A stretch of 64,000 nt of DNA from Pseudomonadota bacterium (GTDB taxonomy: Bacteria > Pseudomonadota > Gammaproteobacteria > Steroidobacterales > Steroidobacteraceae). A program made the position numbers and the translations under genes. The notes below the pieces were generated by a model. That model ran no database searches. It was not told where the DNA came from and saw only the letters and a program-made list of their open reading frames with translations. Location of the stretch: NCBI GenBank assembly GCA_947449495.1, contig CANFSB010000001.1, positions 1 to 64,000 of the forward strand, read 5' to 3'. This document shows, piece after piece, positions 18,486-27,193 of this stretch (the first letter of the stretch is position 1; every line of letters starts with the position of its first letter).

Positions 18486-19769
18486 ATGAATACCAGCAGC
18501 AAGCCGACCATCATCCCGCAGTCCGACGCCGCCGGCGCCTCATCCCTGTCTGCCATGACAGCACTGGGCCGCTCATTGCTGCTCAAGCAATTAGCCAAAC
18601 TAAGCGACGGGGAAGTGATCCTGCGCGACAGTGGTAAGCAGCTGAAGTTCGGTGCTCGCACCGAGCGCTGCGCCCTGTCTGCAACGATCACAGTAGAAAA
18701 CTCGCAGTTTTATGCCGATGCCGCCTTCGGTGGCACCACCGGCGCGGGCGAGGCTTACATCAACGGTCTGTGGCGCTGCGACGACCTGACTGCGCTGGTG
18801 CGCATCATGGTGGTCAATCGCCCGGTGATGGAAGACATGGAAGGCGGACTTGCCACCGTCAGCAACTGGGTGCGTCGTGCGATGCACTGGATCAACCGCA
18901 ACAGCAAGCGCGGCAGCGCGCGCAATATTGCCGCGCACTATGATCTGGGCAACGAGTTGTACAAGCTGTTTCTTGACGACACGATGGCCTATTCCTGCGG
19001 AATCTTCGAAACCGAAGAGTCCACCCTGCACGAGGCCTCTGTCGCCAAATTCGACGCCGCCTGCCGCAAACTTGCGCTGACGCCCAACGACCATCTGGTG
19101 GAAATCGGCACCGGCTGGGGTGGCTTGGCCATACACGCAGCAGAACGGTACGGCTGCAAAGTCACCACCACTACCATCTCACGTGAGCAACACGATTTCG
19201 CCAAAGACAAAATCGCAGCGCGCGGTCTGTCGGATCGCATCACATTGCTGTTTGAAGACTATCGGGATCTTAAAGGCCGCTTCGACAAACTAGTCTCGGT
19301 CGAAATGATCGAGGCCGTTGGCGCCAAGTACCTCGACACTTACTTTGCCAAGTGCTCCTCACTGCTCAAGCCCAACGGCGCAATGCTGTTGCAGGCCATC
19401 ACTATCCAGGATCAGTACTACGCAGAGTCACTGAGGTCTGTGGACTTCATACAGCGCTATGTATTTCCGGGCAGTTTCATCCCCTCGGTCACTGCCATCA
19501 CCGACTCCGTAGCGCGAGTCACGGATCTTAAGATCTTTAACCTTGAAGACATTGGTCCGCATTACGCCCGCACGCTGCGCCTGTGGCGCGAGCGCTTCTT
19601 TACCAACATCGCCCAGGTACGCAAACTTGGCTATCCCGACAGCTTCTCGCGGCTGTGGGAGTTTTATCTTTGCTATTGCGAAGGTGGCTATGCCGAGCGC
19701 CAACTGGGCAACGTACAAGTGCTGCTGACTAAGCCGGCATGCCGCAGGCCTGCCATTGCCGCAGCCTGA
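18486..19769 (+). CDS. cfa: Cyclopropane-fatty-acyl-phospholipid synthase
   Basis: The enzyme transfers a methylene group from S-adenosylmethionine to the double bond of membrane unsaturated acyl chains. The 427-residue protein has an N-terminal lipid-binding region, the segment AHYDLGNELYKLFLDDTMAYSCG, the SAM motif VEIGTGWGGLA near residue 204, and EMIEAVGAKY with catalytic-site residues. It follows the DUF1365 gene by 38 bases, and the desaturase upstream could supply its unsaturated substrate. It could also be a homolog making methyl-branched rather than cyclopropane lipids. Confidence 0.92.
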   Translation: MNTSSKPTIIPQSDAAGASSLSAMTALGRSLLLKQLAKLSDGEVILRDSGKQLKFGARTERCALSATITVENSQFYADAAFGGTTGAGEAYINGLWRCDDLTALVRIMVVNRPVMEDMEGGLATVSNWVRRAMHWINRNSKRGSARNIAAHYDLGNELYKLFLDDTMAYSCGIFETEESTLHEASVAKFDAACRKLALTPNDHLVEIGTGWGGLAIHAAERYGCKVTTTTISREQHDFAKDKIAARGLSDRITLLFEDYRDLKGRFDKLVSVEMIEAVGAKYLDTYFAKCSSLLKPNGAMLLQAITIQDQYYAESLRSVDFIQRYVFPGSFIPSVTAITDSVARVTDLKIFNLEDIGPHYARTLRLWRERFFTNIAQVRKLGYPDSFSRLWEFYLCYCEGGYAERQLGNVQVLLTKPACRRPAIAAA

Positions 19770-19779
19770 CGCCCTGCGT

Positions 19780-21183
19780 ATGAACCTGCCTGCCCGGTTG
19801 CGCCAACTGCTGGGCAACGAGGCAGTGCTGGATGACCCGGCACTACTGGCACCCTATCTGGTTGACCACCGGCGTCTGTATCAGGGCGCATCTCCTGCCG
19901 TGGTGCAACCGGCAGACACGGCCGGCGTAGCTACTCTGCTGGCCTTCTGCAACAGCGAAGGGATCGCTGTCGTGCCGCAGGGCGGCAACACCAGTTACTG
20001 CGGCGGTGCCACACCCGATGAGTCCGGACGTCAGCTGGTGCTGTCACTGCGCCGTCTCAACAAGATCCGCAGCGTCGATGCCGCTGGGTTTTCGATGGTG
20101 GCTGAAGCTGGCTGCCTGCTTGCACAGGTACAACAGGCTGCTGCCGATGTGCAGCGCCTGTTTCCGCTGAGCCTAGGCTCCGAAGGCAGTTGCCAGATCG
20201 GCGGCAACCTCGCCACCAATGCCGGCGGCACAGCAGTGCTGCGCTATGGCATGACTCGCGATCTGGTGCTGGGCCTAGAAGTGGCACTGGCCGATGGCAG
20301 CGTGTTATCCACGCTGTCACCGCTACGTAAGGACAACACCGGCTACGACCTCAAGGGCTTATTTGTTGGCAGCGAGGGCACGTTAGGCGTCATTACCGCC
20401 GCGTGCCTGAAACTGTTCCCAGCCTCGCAGTCCGTGGCTACGGCTTGGATCAGCCTGCCCGATCCGGCCGCAGCGTTGACGCTGCTGGGTCGTCTGCGCG
20501 AGGCCAGTGGTGATCGCACCAGCAGCTGCGAACTGGTGCCCCAGGTGGCGCTGGATCTGGTGCTGCAACATGTGCCCGGCGCACGCGATCCCGGTGTAGC
20601 GCGCGCACCTTGGTATTTACTCGTCGAACTGAGTTCACCGGCCCATGACGATCTGGATGCCGTGCTGACTACTGCATTGAGCGACGCCATTGAGTCCGGT
20701 CTTGCCACCGATGCAGTGCTTGCGCAAAGCGCCACCCAACGCGCCGCGCTGTGGATGCTGCGCGAGTCGGTGCCTGCTGCGCAGCGACGCGCCGGTGGCA
20801 GCCTCAAACATGATGTGTCCGTGCCACTGTCTGCCTTGCCGCAGTTCATTGAGCAAGGCAGCGTGCTGTGCACAGAGCTGGCACCAGAAGGCTATCTGGT
20901 GGCCTATGGCCATGTGGGCGACGGCAACCTGCACTTCAACCTGAATCAACGCGACGGGACGGACGAAGCAGATTTTCTTGATCGCGAACTGCCTCTCAAA
21001 CGTGCCGTGCATGATTTGGTTGCAAGCCTGGGCGGCAGTTTCAGCGCAGAGCATGGCGTGGGCAGATTAAAGGTGGGCGAACTGGAGCGCTATGCGCCAC
21101 CGGTCGAACTGGAACTAATGCGGCGCATTAAGCAGGCCTTTGACCCGCGCGGCATCCTCAACCCCGGCAAAGTACTACGCTAG
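19780..21183 (+). CDS. FAD-linked oxidase (D-2-hydroxyacid dehydrogenase-like)
   Basis: This 467-residue flavoprotein has the PCMH-type FAD domain (VPQGGNTSYCGG, SLGSEGSCQIGGNLATNAGG, GLFVGSEGTLGVIT) and the FAD-oxidase C-terminal domain (AYGHVGDGNLHFNL, SAEHGVGRLK). The pattern fits D-lactate, glycolate or D-2-hydroxyglutarate dehydrogenases. The ATG at 19780 is 10 bases after the cfa stop, so the genes probably share a transcript although a metabolic link is not obvious. No Fe-S subunit (GlcF-like) follows. Exact substrate is unresolved. Confidence 0.85.
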   Translation: MNLPARLRQLLGNEAVLDDPALLAPYLVDHRRLYQGASPAVVQPADTAGVATLLAFCNSEGIAVVPQGGNTSYCGGATPDESGRQLVLSLRRLNKIRSVDAAGFSMVAEAGCLLAQVQQAAADVQRLFPLSLGSEGSCQIGGNLATNAGGTAVLRYGMTRDLVLGLEVALADGSVLSTLSPLRKDNTGYDLKGLFVGSEGTLGVITAACLKLFPASQSVATAWISLPDPAAALTLLGRLREASGDRTSSCELVPQVALDLVLQHVPGARDPGVARAPWYLLVELSSPAHDDLDAVLTTALSDAIESGLATDAVLAQSATQRAALWMLRESVPAAQRRAGGSLKHDVSVPLSALPQFIEQGSVLCTELAPEGYLVAYGHVGDGNLHFNLNQRDGTDEADFLDRELPLKRAVHDLVASLGGSFSAEHGVGRLKVGELERYAPPVELELMRRIKQAFDPRGILNPGKVLR

Positions 21184-21193
21184 ACACCAGAGG

Positions 21194-22057
21194 CTAGGCA
21201 CTCGGCGGCAAGCGAATCAATCCTTCCTGTGCCGTGCTGGCCACCAGCACTCCATCGCGCGTAAACAGGCTGGCACGCGCGTAGCCACGGGAACCTGACG
21301 CACTCGGGCTGTCCATGCTGTACAGCAGCCAGTCATCCACCCGTGCAGGACGGTGAAACCACATCGCGTGATCGATGCTAGCAACGCTAATGCCCGGTGT
21401 TGCCATCGAGGCACCATGCGGCCGCAGTGCCGTGGCGATTAAATGATAGTCGGACACGTAGGCCAACAGACACTGCTGCAATAGCGGGTCATCGGGCAAC
21501 GGACCGATGGCTCGCAACCACACATCCTGTCGCGGTGGCTCCGCCACCGGGCGCGCGTAATTGATCGGCTGTACCAGCCGGAACTCAAAGGGTATGTCGT
21601 CACGCACCATCTTGCGGATGGCCGGCGGCAACTTGTCGCGCAGATCCGCTGGCACGTCGTACAGCGAGCGCAAATCCTCTGGCTGCGTCACGTCGGGCAT
21701 CGGCAGCTGGTGTTCGACGCCCTCTTCAATTGTCTGGAACGAGGCAGCCATGTGGAAGATCTGCGCGCCGTGCTGAATAGCTACTACACGTCGGCTGGTA
21801 AAACTGTGGCCATCCCGGCTGCGATCCACTTCGTAGACGATCGGCGCGTTGAAATCGCCGCGGCGCAGAAAATAAGCGTGCAATGAATGCGCACGCCGAC
21901 CCTCTGTAGTGGCGTAGGCGGCACGCAGCGCCTGACCGAGCACTTGGCCGCCGAAGACCTGCGGACTGCCTATATCGCGGCTGGTGCCGCGGAACAGGTT
22001 GTCCTCCAAGCGCTCCAGATCGAGCAGCCGGATCAAGTCTGTCAGGTGCGGATTCAC
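21194..22057 (-). CDS. tesB: Acyl-CoA thioesterase II
   Basis: TesB hydrolyses medium- and long-chain acyl-CoA to free fatty acid and CoA in the cytoplasm. The 287-residue protein is a double hot-dog: the first domain contains FRGTSRDIGSPQVFGGQVLGQAL and the second ends with YARASLFTRDGVLVASTAQEGLIR. Length and motifs match E. coli TesB. The ATG overlaps the stop of the upstream reductase gene (ATGA). It is convergent with the FAD oxidase gene. Confidence 0.95.
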   Translation of the reverse strand: MNPHLTDLIRLLDLERLEDNLFRGTSRDIGSPQVFGGQVLGQALRAAYATTEGRRAHSLHAYFLRRGDFNAPIVYEVDRSRDGHSFTSRRVVAIQHGAQIFHMAASFQTIEEGVEHQLPMPDVTQPEDLRSLYDVPADLRDKLPPAIRKMVRDDIPFEFRLVQPINYARPVAEPPRQDVWLRAIGPLPDDPLLQQCLLAYVSDYHLIATALRPHGASMATPGISVASIDHAMWFHRPARVDDWLLYSMDSPSASGSRGYARASLFTRDGVLVASTAQEGLIRLPPSA

Positions 22058-23097
22058 GTGGCGGCGGGTTCCTCGCCCACGCCCAGACGCTTGTGCATCA
22101 CAGGACTGGTAGTGGTGTATTGCAGAAACTGGCGCTTGGCCGGATACAGGTAAGCCTGAATGCCAAACGCAGCCAGCGCCGCTTCATGGAAGCCCGACAG
22201 AATCAGCTTCTTTTTGCCCGGATAGGTGTTGATGTCACCCACAGCAAAGATACCGGGCACGTTGGTCTGAAACTTTTCGGTATCGACCTTCAGTGCTTTT
22301 TTCTCCAGCTCCAGGCCCCATTCGGCGATAGGCCCGAGCTTGGGCGCCAAGCCAAAGAACGCCAAGGCAGCATCGGCCGGCACGCTGTGCAAGGTGCCAT
22401 CGGCACTGCGCACCACCAGACCGGCAAAGCCCTCACCCGGTAGCAGACTGTCAGCCACGCCTTCGATAAAGCGCACTCGGCCGGCAGCCACCAGCGCCTG
22501 CATCTGCCCCACAGAGGCCGGTGCCCCGCGGAACTCACTGCGTCGGTGTACCAGCGTGAGACTGGCAACCTTGTCGGCCAGCGCCAGCGTCCAGTCCAGT
22601 GCCGAATCGCCACCACCGAAAATGATCAGGTGCTTGCCGGCGAACTCTGCCGCGGCGCGCACACGATAGAAAACGTTGCTGCCCTCGAAGGCCTCGATGC
22701 CTGGCACCGACAGTCTGCGTGGCTGGAAAGAACCCACACCACCGGCAATGACGATGGAGCCCGCATCAAACTGCAAGCCACCTGCCGTCACCACATCGAA
22801 ACGGCCATCGTCACGCTTGGTGACTCCGGTCACTTCATGGCCCAGGTGCAGCTGCGGCTCAAAGGGCGCGATCTGTTGCTGCAAGCGATCGATGAGCTCT
22901 TGCGCACCGCAGACAGGCAGCGCGGGAATATCGTAGATGGGCTTTTCGGGATACAGCTCTGTGCACTGACCACCGGCATTGGCAAGCGAATCGACCAAGT
23001 GCGCTTTGATGCCCAACAGACCCAACTCAAACACTTGGAACAGACCACAGGGGCCGGCGCCGATAATCACGACTTCAGTGGAAATGACAGAGCTCAT
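22054..23097 (-). CDS. Ferredoxin/flavodoxin--NADP+ reductase, thioredoxin-reductase-like
   Basis: This is a 347-residue FAD and NAD(P)H oxidoreductase. It has the FAD motif VVIIGAGPCGLFQVFELGLLG, the conserved GGQCTELYPEKPIYDIP, an NADPH-binding GGGDSALDW and a C-terminal FAVGDINTYPGKKKLIL. It lacks the CxxC of true thioredoxin reductases, which points to the dimeric TrxR-like ferredoxin-NADP reductase family. It overlaps by four bases with genes on both sides, forming an operon with tesB. It could supply electrons for the membrane desaturase, but that is speculation. Confidence 0.88.
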   Translation of the reverse strand: MSSVISTEVVIIGAGPCGLFQVFELGLLGIKAHLVDSLANAGGQCTELYPEKPIYDIPALPVCGAQELIDRLQQQIAPFEPQLHLGHEVTGVTKRDDGRFDVVTAGGLQFDAGSIVIAGGVGSFQPRRLSVPGIEAFEGSNVFYRVRAAAEFAGKHLIIFGGGDSALDWTLALADKVASLTLVHRRSEFRGAPASVGQMQALVAAGRVRFIEGVADSLLPGEGFAGLVVRSADGTLHSVPADAALAFFGLAPKLGPIAEWGLELEKKALKVDTEKFQTNVPGIFAVGDINTYPGKKKLILSGFHEAALAAFGIQAYLYPAKRQFLQYTTTSPVMHKRLGVGEEPAAT

Positions 23098-23393
23098 GCG
23101 CGTCCTGCGTTGGAATCGGTGGGGCTATGAAAATATTCGCTATCGGTAGCCAGCTCCTGCACCAGACGCTTGAGCTCGGCCAAGCGGGCCTCGGCGGTGC
23201 TGGTGGACAGACAGTCCTCACAGGCCGGATCGCCGCAGGGCTGGCGCGAGTACAGCCAATATTGCAGGGCACCGGCCAACAAGCCATCGGCGATGTCCCA
23301 CACGTCGGCGTCCGGATTCTTGTCGGCAATCTTGTTGCCCAAGTCCACCGCCTTGGTAAAGGCGGCATCGAAACTTTCGGGTGGAGCGCTCAT
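23094..23393 (-). CDS. Small protein with Cys-rich centre, unknown
   Basis: This 99-residue protein is not assigned to a family by me. It has an acidic helical start (FDAAFTKAVDLGNKIADKNP), a tryptophan-rich middle (LAGALQYWLYSRQ), a three-cysteine cluster CGDPACEDC, then an amphipathic helix LAELKRLVQELA. The cluster might bind metal. It is the first gene of the operon with the flavin reductase and tesB, overlapping the former by ATGA, and has a TATAAT element about 40 bases upstream. Confidence 0.65.
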   Translation of the reverse strand: MSAPPESFDAAFTKAVDLGNKIADKNPDADVWDIADGLLAGALQYWLYSRQPCGDPACEDCLSTSTAEARLAELKRLVQELATDSEYFHSPTDSNAGRA

Positions 23394-23431
23394 GGAGCCT
23401 TACTGTCTGCCGGCGGCTGCCGGGGCAGACC

Positions 23432-23437
23432 ATTATA
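23432..23437 (-). promoter_or_regulatory. Consensus -10 element (TATAAT)
   Basis: The reverse strand reads GGCTATAATGG here, with a perfect TATAAT 39 bases before the start of the gene at 23393. No convincing -35 hexamer lies 16-18 bases upstream, so an activator may be needed. It would give a leader of about 30 bases. Confidence 0.42.
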
Positions 23438-23451
23438 GCCGTTGCCGCCCG

Positions 23452-23474
23452 CGGCGTGGCAGACGCCCACGCCG
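23452..23474 (-). terminator. Hairpin downstream of ABC exporter gene
   Basis: There is a perfect 8-bp stem CGGCGTGG/CCACGCCG with a seven-base loop, 14 bases past the stop of the ABC exporter gene and just upstream of the TATAAT for the next operon. It has no T tract; it is a probable weak or Rho-assisted terminator. Confidence 0.4.
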
Positions 23475-23487
23475 GCATTGTCGCCCG

Positions 23488-25338
23488 TCAGCGGTAGCCG
23501 CGAGCCTGCAGCTGGAACAGCTCGGCATAGCGCCCGCCGGTCTGCATCAGCTGCTCATGGCTGCCCAACTCGAGCAGGCGGCCGCGCTCCAGCACTGCAA
23601 TCTGATCAGCATGGCGCACCGTCGAAAACCGATGCGAGATGAGAATAGTCGCGCGCCGCTGCGCCAATTGGCGAAAGTGATCGAACACTTCGGCCTCGGC
23701 CTGGGCATCCATGGCTGCCGTCGGTTCATCGAGCACCAGGATGTCGGCTCGACTGCGCATGAAGGCACGCGATAGCGCCACCTTTTGCCACTGTCCGCCC
23801 GACAGCTCACGACCGTTCAAGAACCACTTGCCCAACTGCGTGTGGTAGCCGTCAGGCAGCTGGGCAATAAAGCCCTCGGCACGTCCCTTCTGCGCAGCCT
23901 CCCGCCACAGCGTCTCGTCCTCAAAATTGGGTTCATCACCGGCACCGATGTTCTCGCCCACCGGCATCTGGTAGCGGGTGAAGTCCTGAAAGATGACGCC
24001 GATGCGCGCCCGCAATGTCGCCTCATCCCACTGCCGCAGATCCAAGCCATCCAGCAGCACTCGCCCGCTGTCGGGCAGATAAAGGCGCGTGAGCAATTTG
24101 ACCAAGGTAGTTTTGCCCGACCCGTTGGCACCGACCAACGCCAGGCTATGGCCGGGCTGAAGATGCAGCGTCACGTGATCGACCGCGGGCTCACGTGCTC
24201 CCGGATAACTGAAACACACGTCCTCAAAACGGATGCCATCGCCAGGCACTGGTCCGTGCGTCGCAGTGCCGCCCACTGGGTGCAGCGGCGTTTCCAAGTA
24301 TTCGTAGAGCGTAGATAGATACAGGTTGTCTTCGTACAGACCGCTGACTGCACCCAACGCAGCGGTAACAGCGGTCTGACCTTGCCGCAGCAACATCAAA
24401 TACAGCGTCATCTGACCCACAGTGATGCGCCCTGCCACCGCGGCCACCACCACCCATCCATAGGCGCCATACAGGATGACCGTAGCCATCAAGCCCAGTG
24501 CAAAGCCCCAGATGTCGCGTTTGAGGGCAAGCTTGCGATCCTCACTGTAGAGGCGCTGAAAGATGTCTTTGTAGCGCACCAGCAAACGCGGCCCCAGCCC
24601 AAACAGCTTGACCTCTTTGGCGTGGTCATCCCGGGCCAGTACCGATTCGAGATAATCCTGCATGCGCTTTTCTGCAGAGCGCCAGCGGAACAAGCGGAAT
24701 GCATCACCAGAGAATTTGGTCTCGGCGACAAAGCCAGGCAACCCCGCTGCTAACAGCAACAACACTGCCCAACCAGAATACTGAAACAGCAGTACTGCAA
24801 AACTGCTCAGTGCCACCAAGTTCTGCAGCAAACCGAAGCTGCGGCTAACCAAACTCAAGGGTCTGGTTGAGGCTTCGCGGCGGGCACGAATTAGACGATC
24901 GTAAAACTCCGAGTCTTCAAACTGCGCCAATTCCAGCTGCTGGGCTTTTTCCAGGATTAGCACATTGACGCGGTGTCCTAATTGCGCGCGCAGCAATGAT
25001 TGGGTAAAGGCCAGGCTGCGCGAACACAGCGCCAGCAGTGCTATGACCACGCCTTCCAGCACGACCCAATGCAAGGCATCCCTTACATCGCCACCACTGG
25101 CTTGGGCGACGATTACCGTATCGATGATGCGGGCACCAACCCACGCAGCTGCTGTCGGCAACACGCCACCGAGCACCGTGAGCAGGCCCAGCGCCAAGGC
25201 CAGCGTCGGCCGCGTTTCCCACACCAACACCATGGCGCGACGGCCATAGCGAAACACCGACAGAAACTCGCGCAACAGATGCCGAAACTCCGGCGGCGGC
25301 GGCGGCTGCAGCGGTGGCGGACGACGCATAGTGCTCAT
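23488..25338 (-). CDS. ABC exporter, fused membrane and ATPase domains
   Basis: This is a half-transporter of 616 residues that would act as a homodimer in the inner membrane. About 335 residues of membrane domain (starting RRPPPLQPPPPPEFR) precede an ATPase domain with Walker A GANGSGKTTLVKLL, signature LSGGQWQKVALSRAF and Walker B ADILVLDEPTAAMDA. The substrate is unknown; the sequence resembles exporters of peptides, lipids or drugs rather than MsbA. ATG 25338 overlaps the stop of the winged-helix gene (ATGA), so the regulator and exporter are translated together. The longer frame to 25464 overlaps that gene and is rejected. Confidence 0.87.
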   Translation of the reverse strand: MSTMRRPPPLQPPPPPEFRHLLREFLSVFRYGRRAMVLVWETRPTLALALGLLTVLGGVLPTAAAWVGARIIDTVIVAQASGGDVRDALHWVVLEGVVIALLALCSRSLAFTQSLLRAQLGHRVNVLILEKAQQLELAQFEDSEFYDRLIRARREASTRPLSLVSRSFGLLQNLVALSSFAVLLFQYSGWAVLLLLAAGLPGFVAETKFSGDAFRLFRWRSAEKRMQDYLESVLARDDHAKEVKLFGLGPRLLVRYKDIFQRLYSEDRKLALKRDIWGFALGLMATVILYGAYGWVVVAAVAGRITVGQMTLYLMLLRQGQTAVTAALGAVSGLYEDNLYLSTLYEYLETPLHPVGGTATHGPVPGDGIRFEDVCFSYPGAREPAVDHVTLHLQPGHSLALVGANGSGKTTLVKLLTRLYLPDSGRVLLDGLDLRQWDEATLRARIGVIFQDFTRYQMPVGENIGAGDEPNFEDETLWREAAQKGRAEGFIAQLPDGYHTQLGKWFLNGRELSGGQWQKVALSRAFMRSRADILVLDEPTAAMDAQAEAEVFDHFRQLAQRRATILISHRFSTVRHADQIAVLERGRLLELGSHEQLMQTGGRYAELFQLQARGYR

Positions 25339-26639
25339 GGCGCTGCGTCTTGCAGCGCACCGGGCTCGCGCCACAACGCGGCCACATCCAAGGGCGCCAC
25401 CACCAACACCTGACCCTCGATGTTGGTGCGGTTCATGCCATAGACCTCTACCAATGCTTCCCAAGCGTTGCTGCCTGCGGATTTTTGCAGCAGCTCTGCC
25501 AGACGGCGCGGCGAGACCAGCATCTCTGCGGCCTGCTGCAAGCCCACATCGCGCGTGCCGGCCACCACCAAATGCTGATTACCGTTAGGACCAGGAAACG
25601 TGGAGATCAACGCATAGTCGCGATAGCGCTGCGCTGCCGGATGCGGCATACCCGCCTCGCTCATGTAGTGCTTGTCGCCCTCACCATCCACCAACTCATC
25701 CCAGGAATCGCCCACGCCAAAGCGCGAGCCGGCAAACACTCGATCGGCCAGCATGCCAAGGCCGCTGAGATAACCGATGAACACCACATGCGAGGTCTTG
25801 AGCGATTCAGCATCCAGCTCGGAGGCCAGGGTGATGCGCGTGCGTTTACCCGATGCCGCAAGCACCGGCAGCAACTGCCCCAGCGCCCAAGCACTGGAGG
25901 TAGGCAGATAGCCCAGATCCATGTCTTCGAACTGCCGCGCTTGCGACGATTGAGTGGCCTGGCGATGTTCCAGATCAGCACGCGAATTAACTTGGAAATC
26001 ACGGATCAGACGATTCACCTGACCCGACGCATCGCGCTCACCAAAGATGTAGTAGTCGCCCAGCACAATCTGGATCGGCAGATCATCATTCAACAAGGGC
26101 TGCCACAGCGCACTGGCACGCGCGGCAGCTACTGCCGGCTCCGGTTGCGGTTGTCTGCTGCGCTGCACCACCAAGCCAAGCAGCAGCACCAGCAAGACTG
26201 CCACACACAGCGCAGCTATGCGTTCGCGCCTCGACCACTGCATCTGACTGGCAGGTATTGATTGCGACACGCCAGGCGCAGCCCCCGCGGCAGCCGGCCC
26301 CTCTACCAGCAACCGGTACTCGCCTTTGGGGATGACCAGACGCAAGCCCTGCGGATCAGGGTGTTCGTTTTGGAACGCCTCGAGCTTGGCGCGCAGCTTG
26401 TGTACATGCACACGCACCAGCGCATTCTTGGAAGCATCAAAGGAGGGGCTGCGACCAAAGCCGTCGATAGCGACTTCGATCTCTTTGGGCACCCTACCGT
26501 GCACCGCACAATCCACCAGAAAATCGAATAGCCCGCTGATACGCCGCGAGCGACCCAGCACGGCGCTGTCGCGCACCCTCTGCGCAAGGCGCAGCAGTAC
26601 TTGATTGGGGGTGGGTTCGTCTGCGGGGCTGTCATTCAC
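25335..26639 (-). CDS. Membrane-anchored winged-helix regulator-like protein
   Basis: This 434-residue protein has three parts. Residues about 20-112 resemble a transcriptional-regulator C-terminal winged helix (ISGLFDFLVDCAVHGRVPKE, then VRVHVHKLRAKLEAF). One membrane helix lies near residues 143-160 (AALCVAVLLVLLLGLVVQ). A C-terminal domain of about 270 residues, probably periplasmic, contains IVLGDYYIFGE and HLVVAGTRDVG and may sense a ligand. The layout is ToxR/CadC-like, but whether it binds DNA is not proven. It is translationally coupled to the ABC exporter and divergent from ychJ. Confidence 0.72.
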   Translation of the reverse strand: MNDSPADEPTPNQVLLRLAQRVRDSAVLGRSRRISGLFDFLVDCAVHGRVPKEIEVAIDGFGRSPSFDASKNALVRVHVHKLRAKLEAFQNEHPDPQGLRLVIPKGEYRLLVEGPAAAGAAPGVSQSIPASQMQWSRRERIAALCVAVLLVLLLGLVVQRSRQPQPEPAVAAARASALWQPLLNDDLPIQIVLGDYYIFGERDASGQVNRLIRDFQVNSRADLEHRQATQSSQARQFEDMDLGYLPTSSAWALGQLLPVLAASGKRTRITLASELDAESLKTSHVVFIGYLSGLGMLADRVFAGSRFGVGDSWDELVDGEGDKHYMSEAGMPHPAAQRYRDYALISTFPGPNGNQHLVVAGTRDVGLQQAAEMLVSPRRLAELLQKSAGSNAWEALVEVYGMNRTNIEGQVLVVAPLDVAALWREPGALQDAAP

Positions 26640-26697
26640 GGCACCGCGAGTCTAGCAGCAGCCCTCGCCGTGCGGCCGCAATGCTAGCCTTAAGCGC

Positions 26698-27093
26698 ATG
26701 ACAGAACCCGTGCCAGACCCTTGCCCCTGCGGCCTGCCCGCAACCTACCAACAGTGCTGCGGACGCTGGCACGGTGGCGCGCTGCATTTGCAGGCACCTG
26801 ACGCCGAAGCACTGATGCGCTCGCGGTACAGCGCCTACGTTCGCGGGTTCGGCGATTACATCCTGGCCACGTGGCATCCGCGCACGCGCCCGCAGTTGCT
26901 GGAAGGCGATCCGCCGGGCTTGCGCTGGCTGGGCTTGCAGGTTCGCAGCCACACTGTGATTGATACCGACCATGCCGTCGTAGAGTTCGTGGCCCGCAGC
27001 AAATTGGCAGGCCGCGCCTGGCGGCTGCACGAGACCAGCCGATTTGAGCGCCAGGGCGGCTGCTGGTACTACCTGGACGGCACTCTGGCCTGA
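26698..27093 (+). CDS. ychJ: YchJ family protein (UPF0225)
   Basis: This 131-residue protein begins with a SEC-C-like cysteine motif (CPCGLPATYQQCCG) followed by the YchJ domain (ALMRSRYSAYVRGFGDYILATWHPRTRP) of NTF2-like fold. The SEC-C motif usually binds zinc. Length and motifs fit E. coli YchJ, but no biochemical function is established. It is divergent from the winged-helix gene and about 100 bases upstream of typA. Confidence 0.9.
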   Translation: MTEPVPDPCPCGLPATYQQCCGRWHGGALHLQAPDAEALMRSRYSAYVRGFGDYILATWHPRTRPQLLEGDPPGLRWLGLQVRSHTVIDTDHAVVEFVARSKLAGRAWRLHETSRFERQGGCWYYLDGTLA

Positions 27094-27144
27094 CTGGCAT
27101 CAGCTTACGGTTTGTGCGCAATCTGGCACGGAAAATGCTAACCT

Positions 27145-27165
27145 CGGCGGCCTTTTTAGCCGCCG
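27145..27165 (+). promoter_or_regulatory. Hairpin in typA leader
   Basis: There is a perfect 7-bp stem CGGCGGC/GCCGCCG with loop CTTTTTA, ending 28 bases before the typA start. It follows ychJ by about 50 bases and could be a weak ychJ terminator or a leader structure of typA. Confidence 0.35.
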
Positions 27166-27193
27166 GTACAGCTGCCCTTCTGGGCCACCCAAC

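Noticed and set aside
25339-25464. N-terminal extension of the ABC exporter at 23488
   Set aside because: It overlaps the well-supported winged-helix gene, and ATG 25338 gives a normal ATGA coupling.
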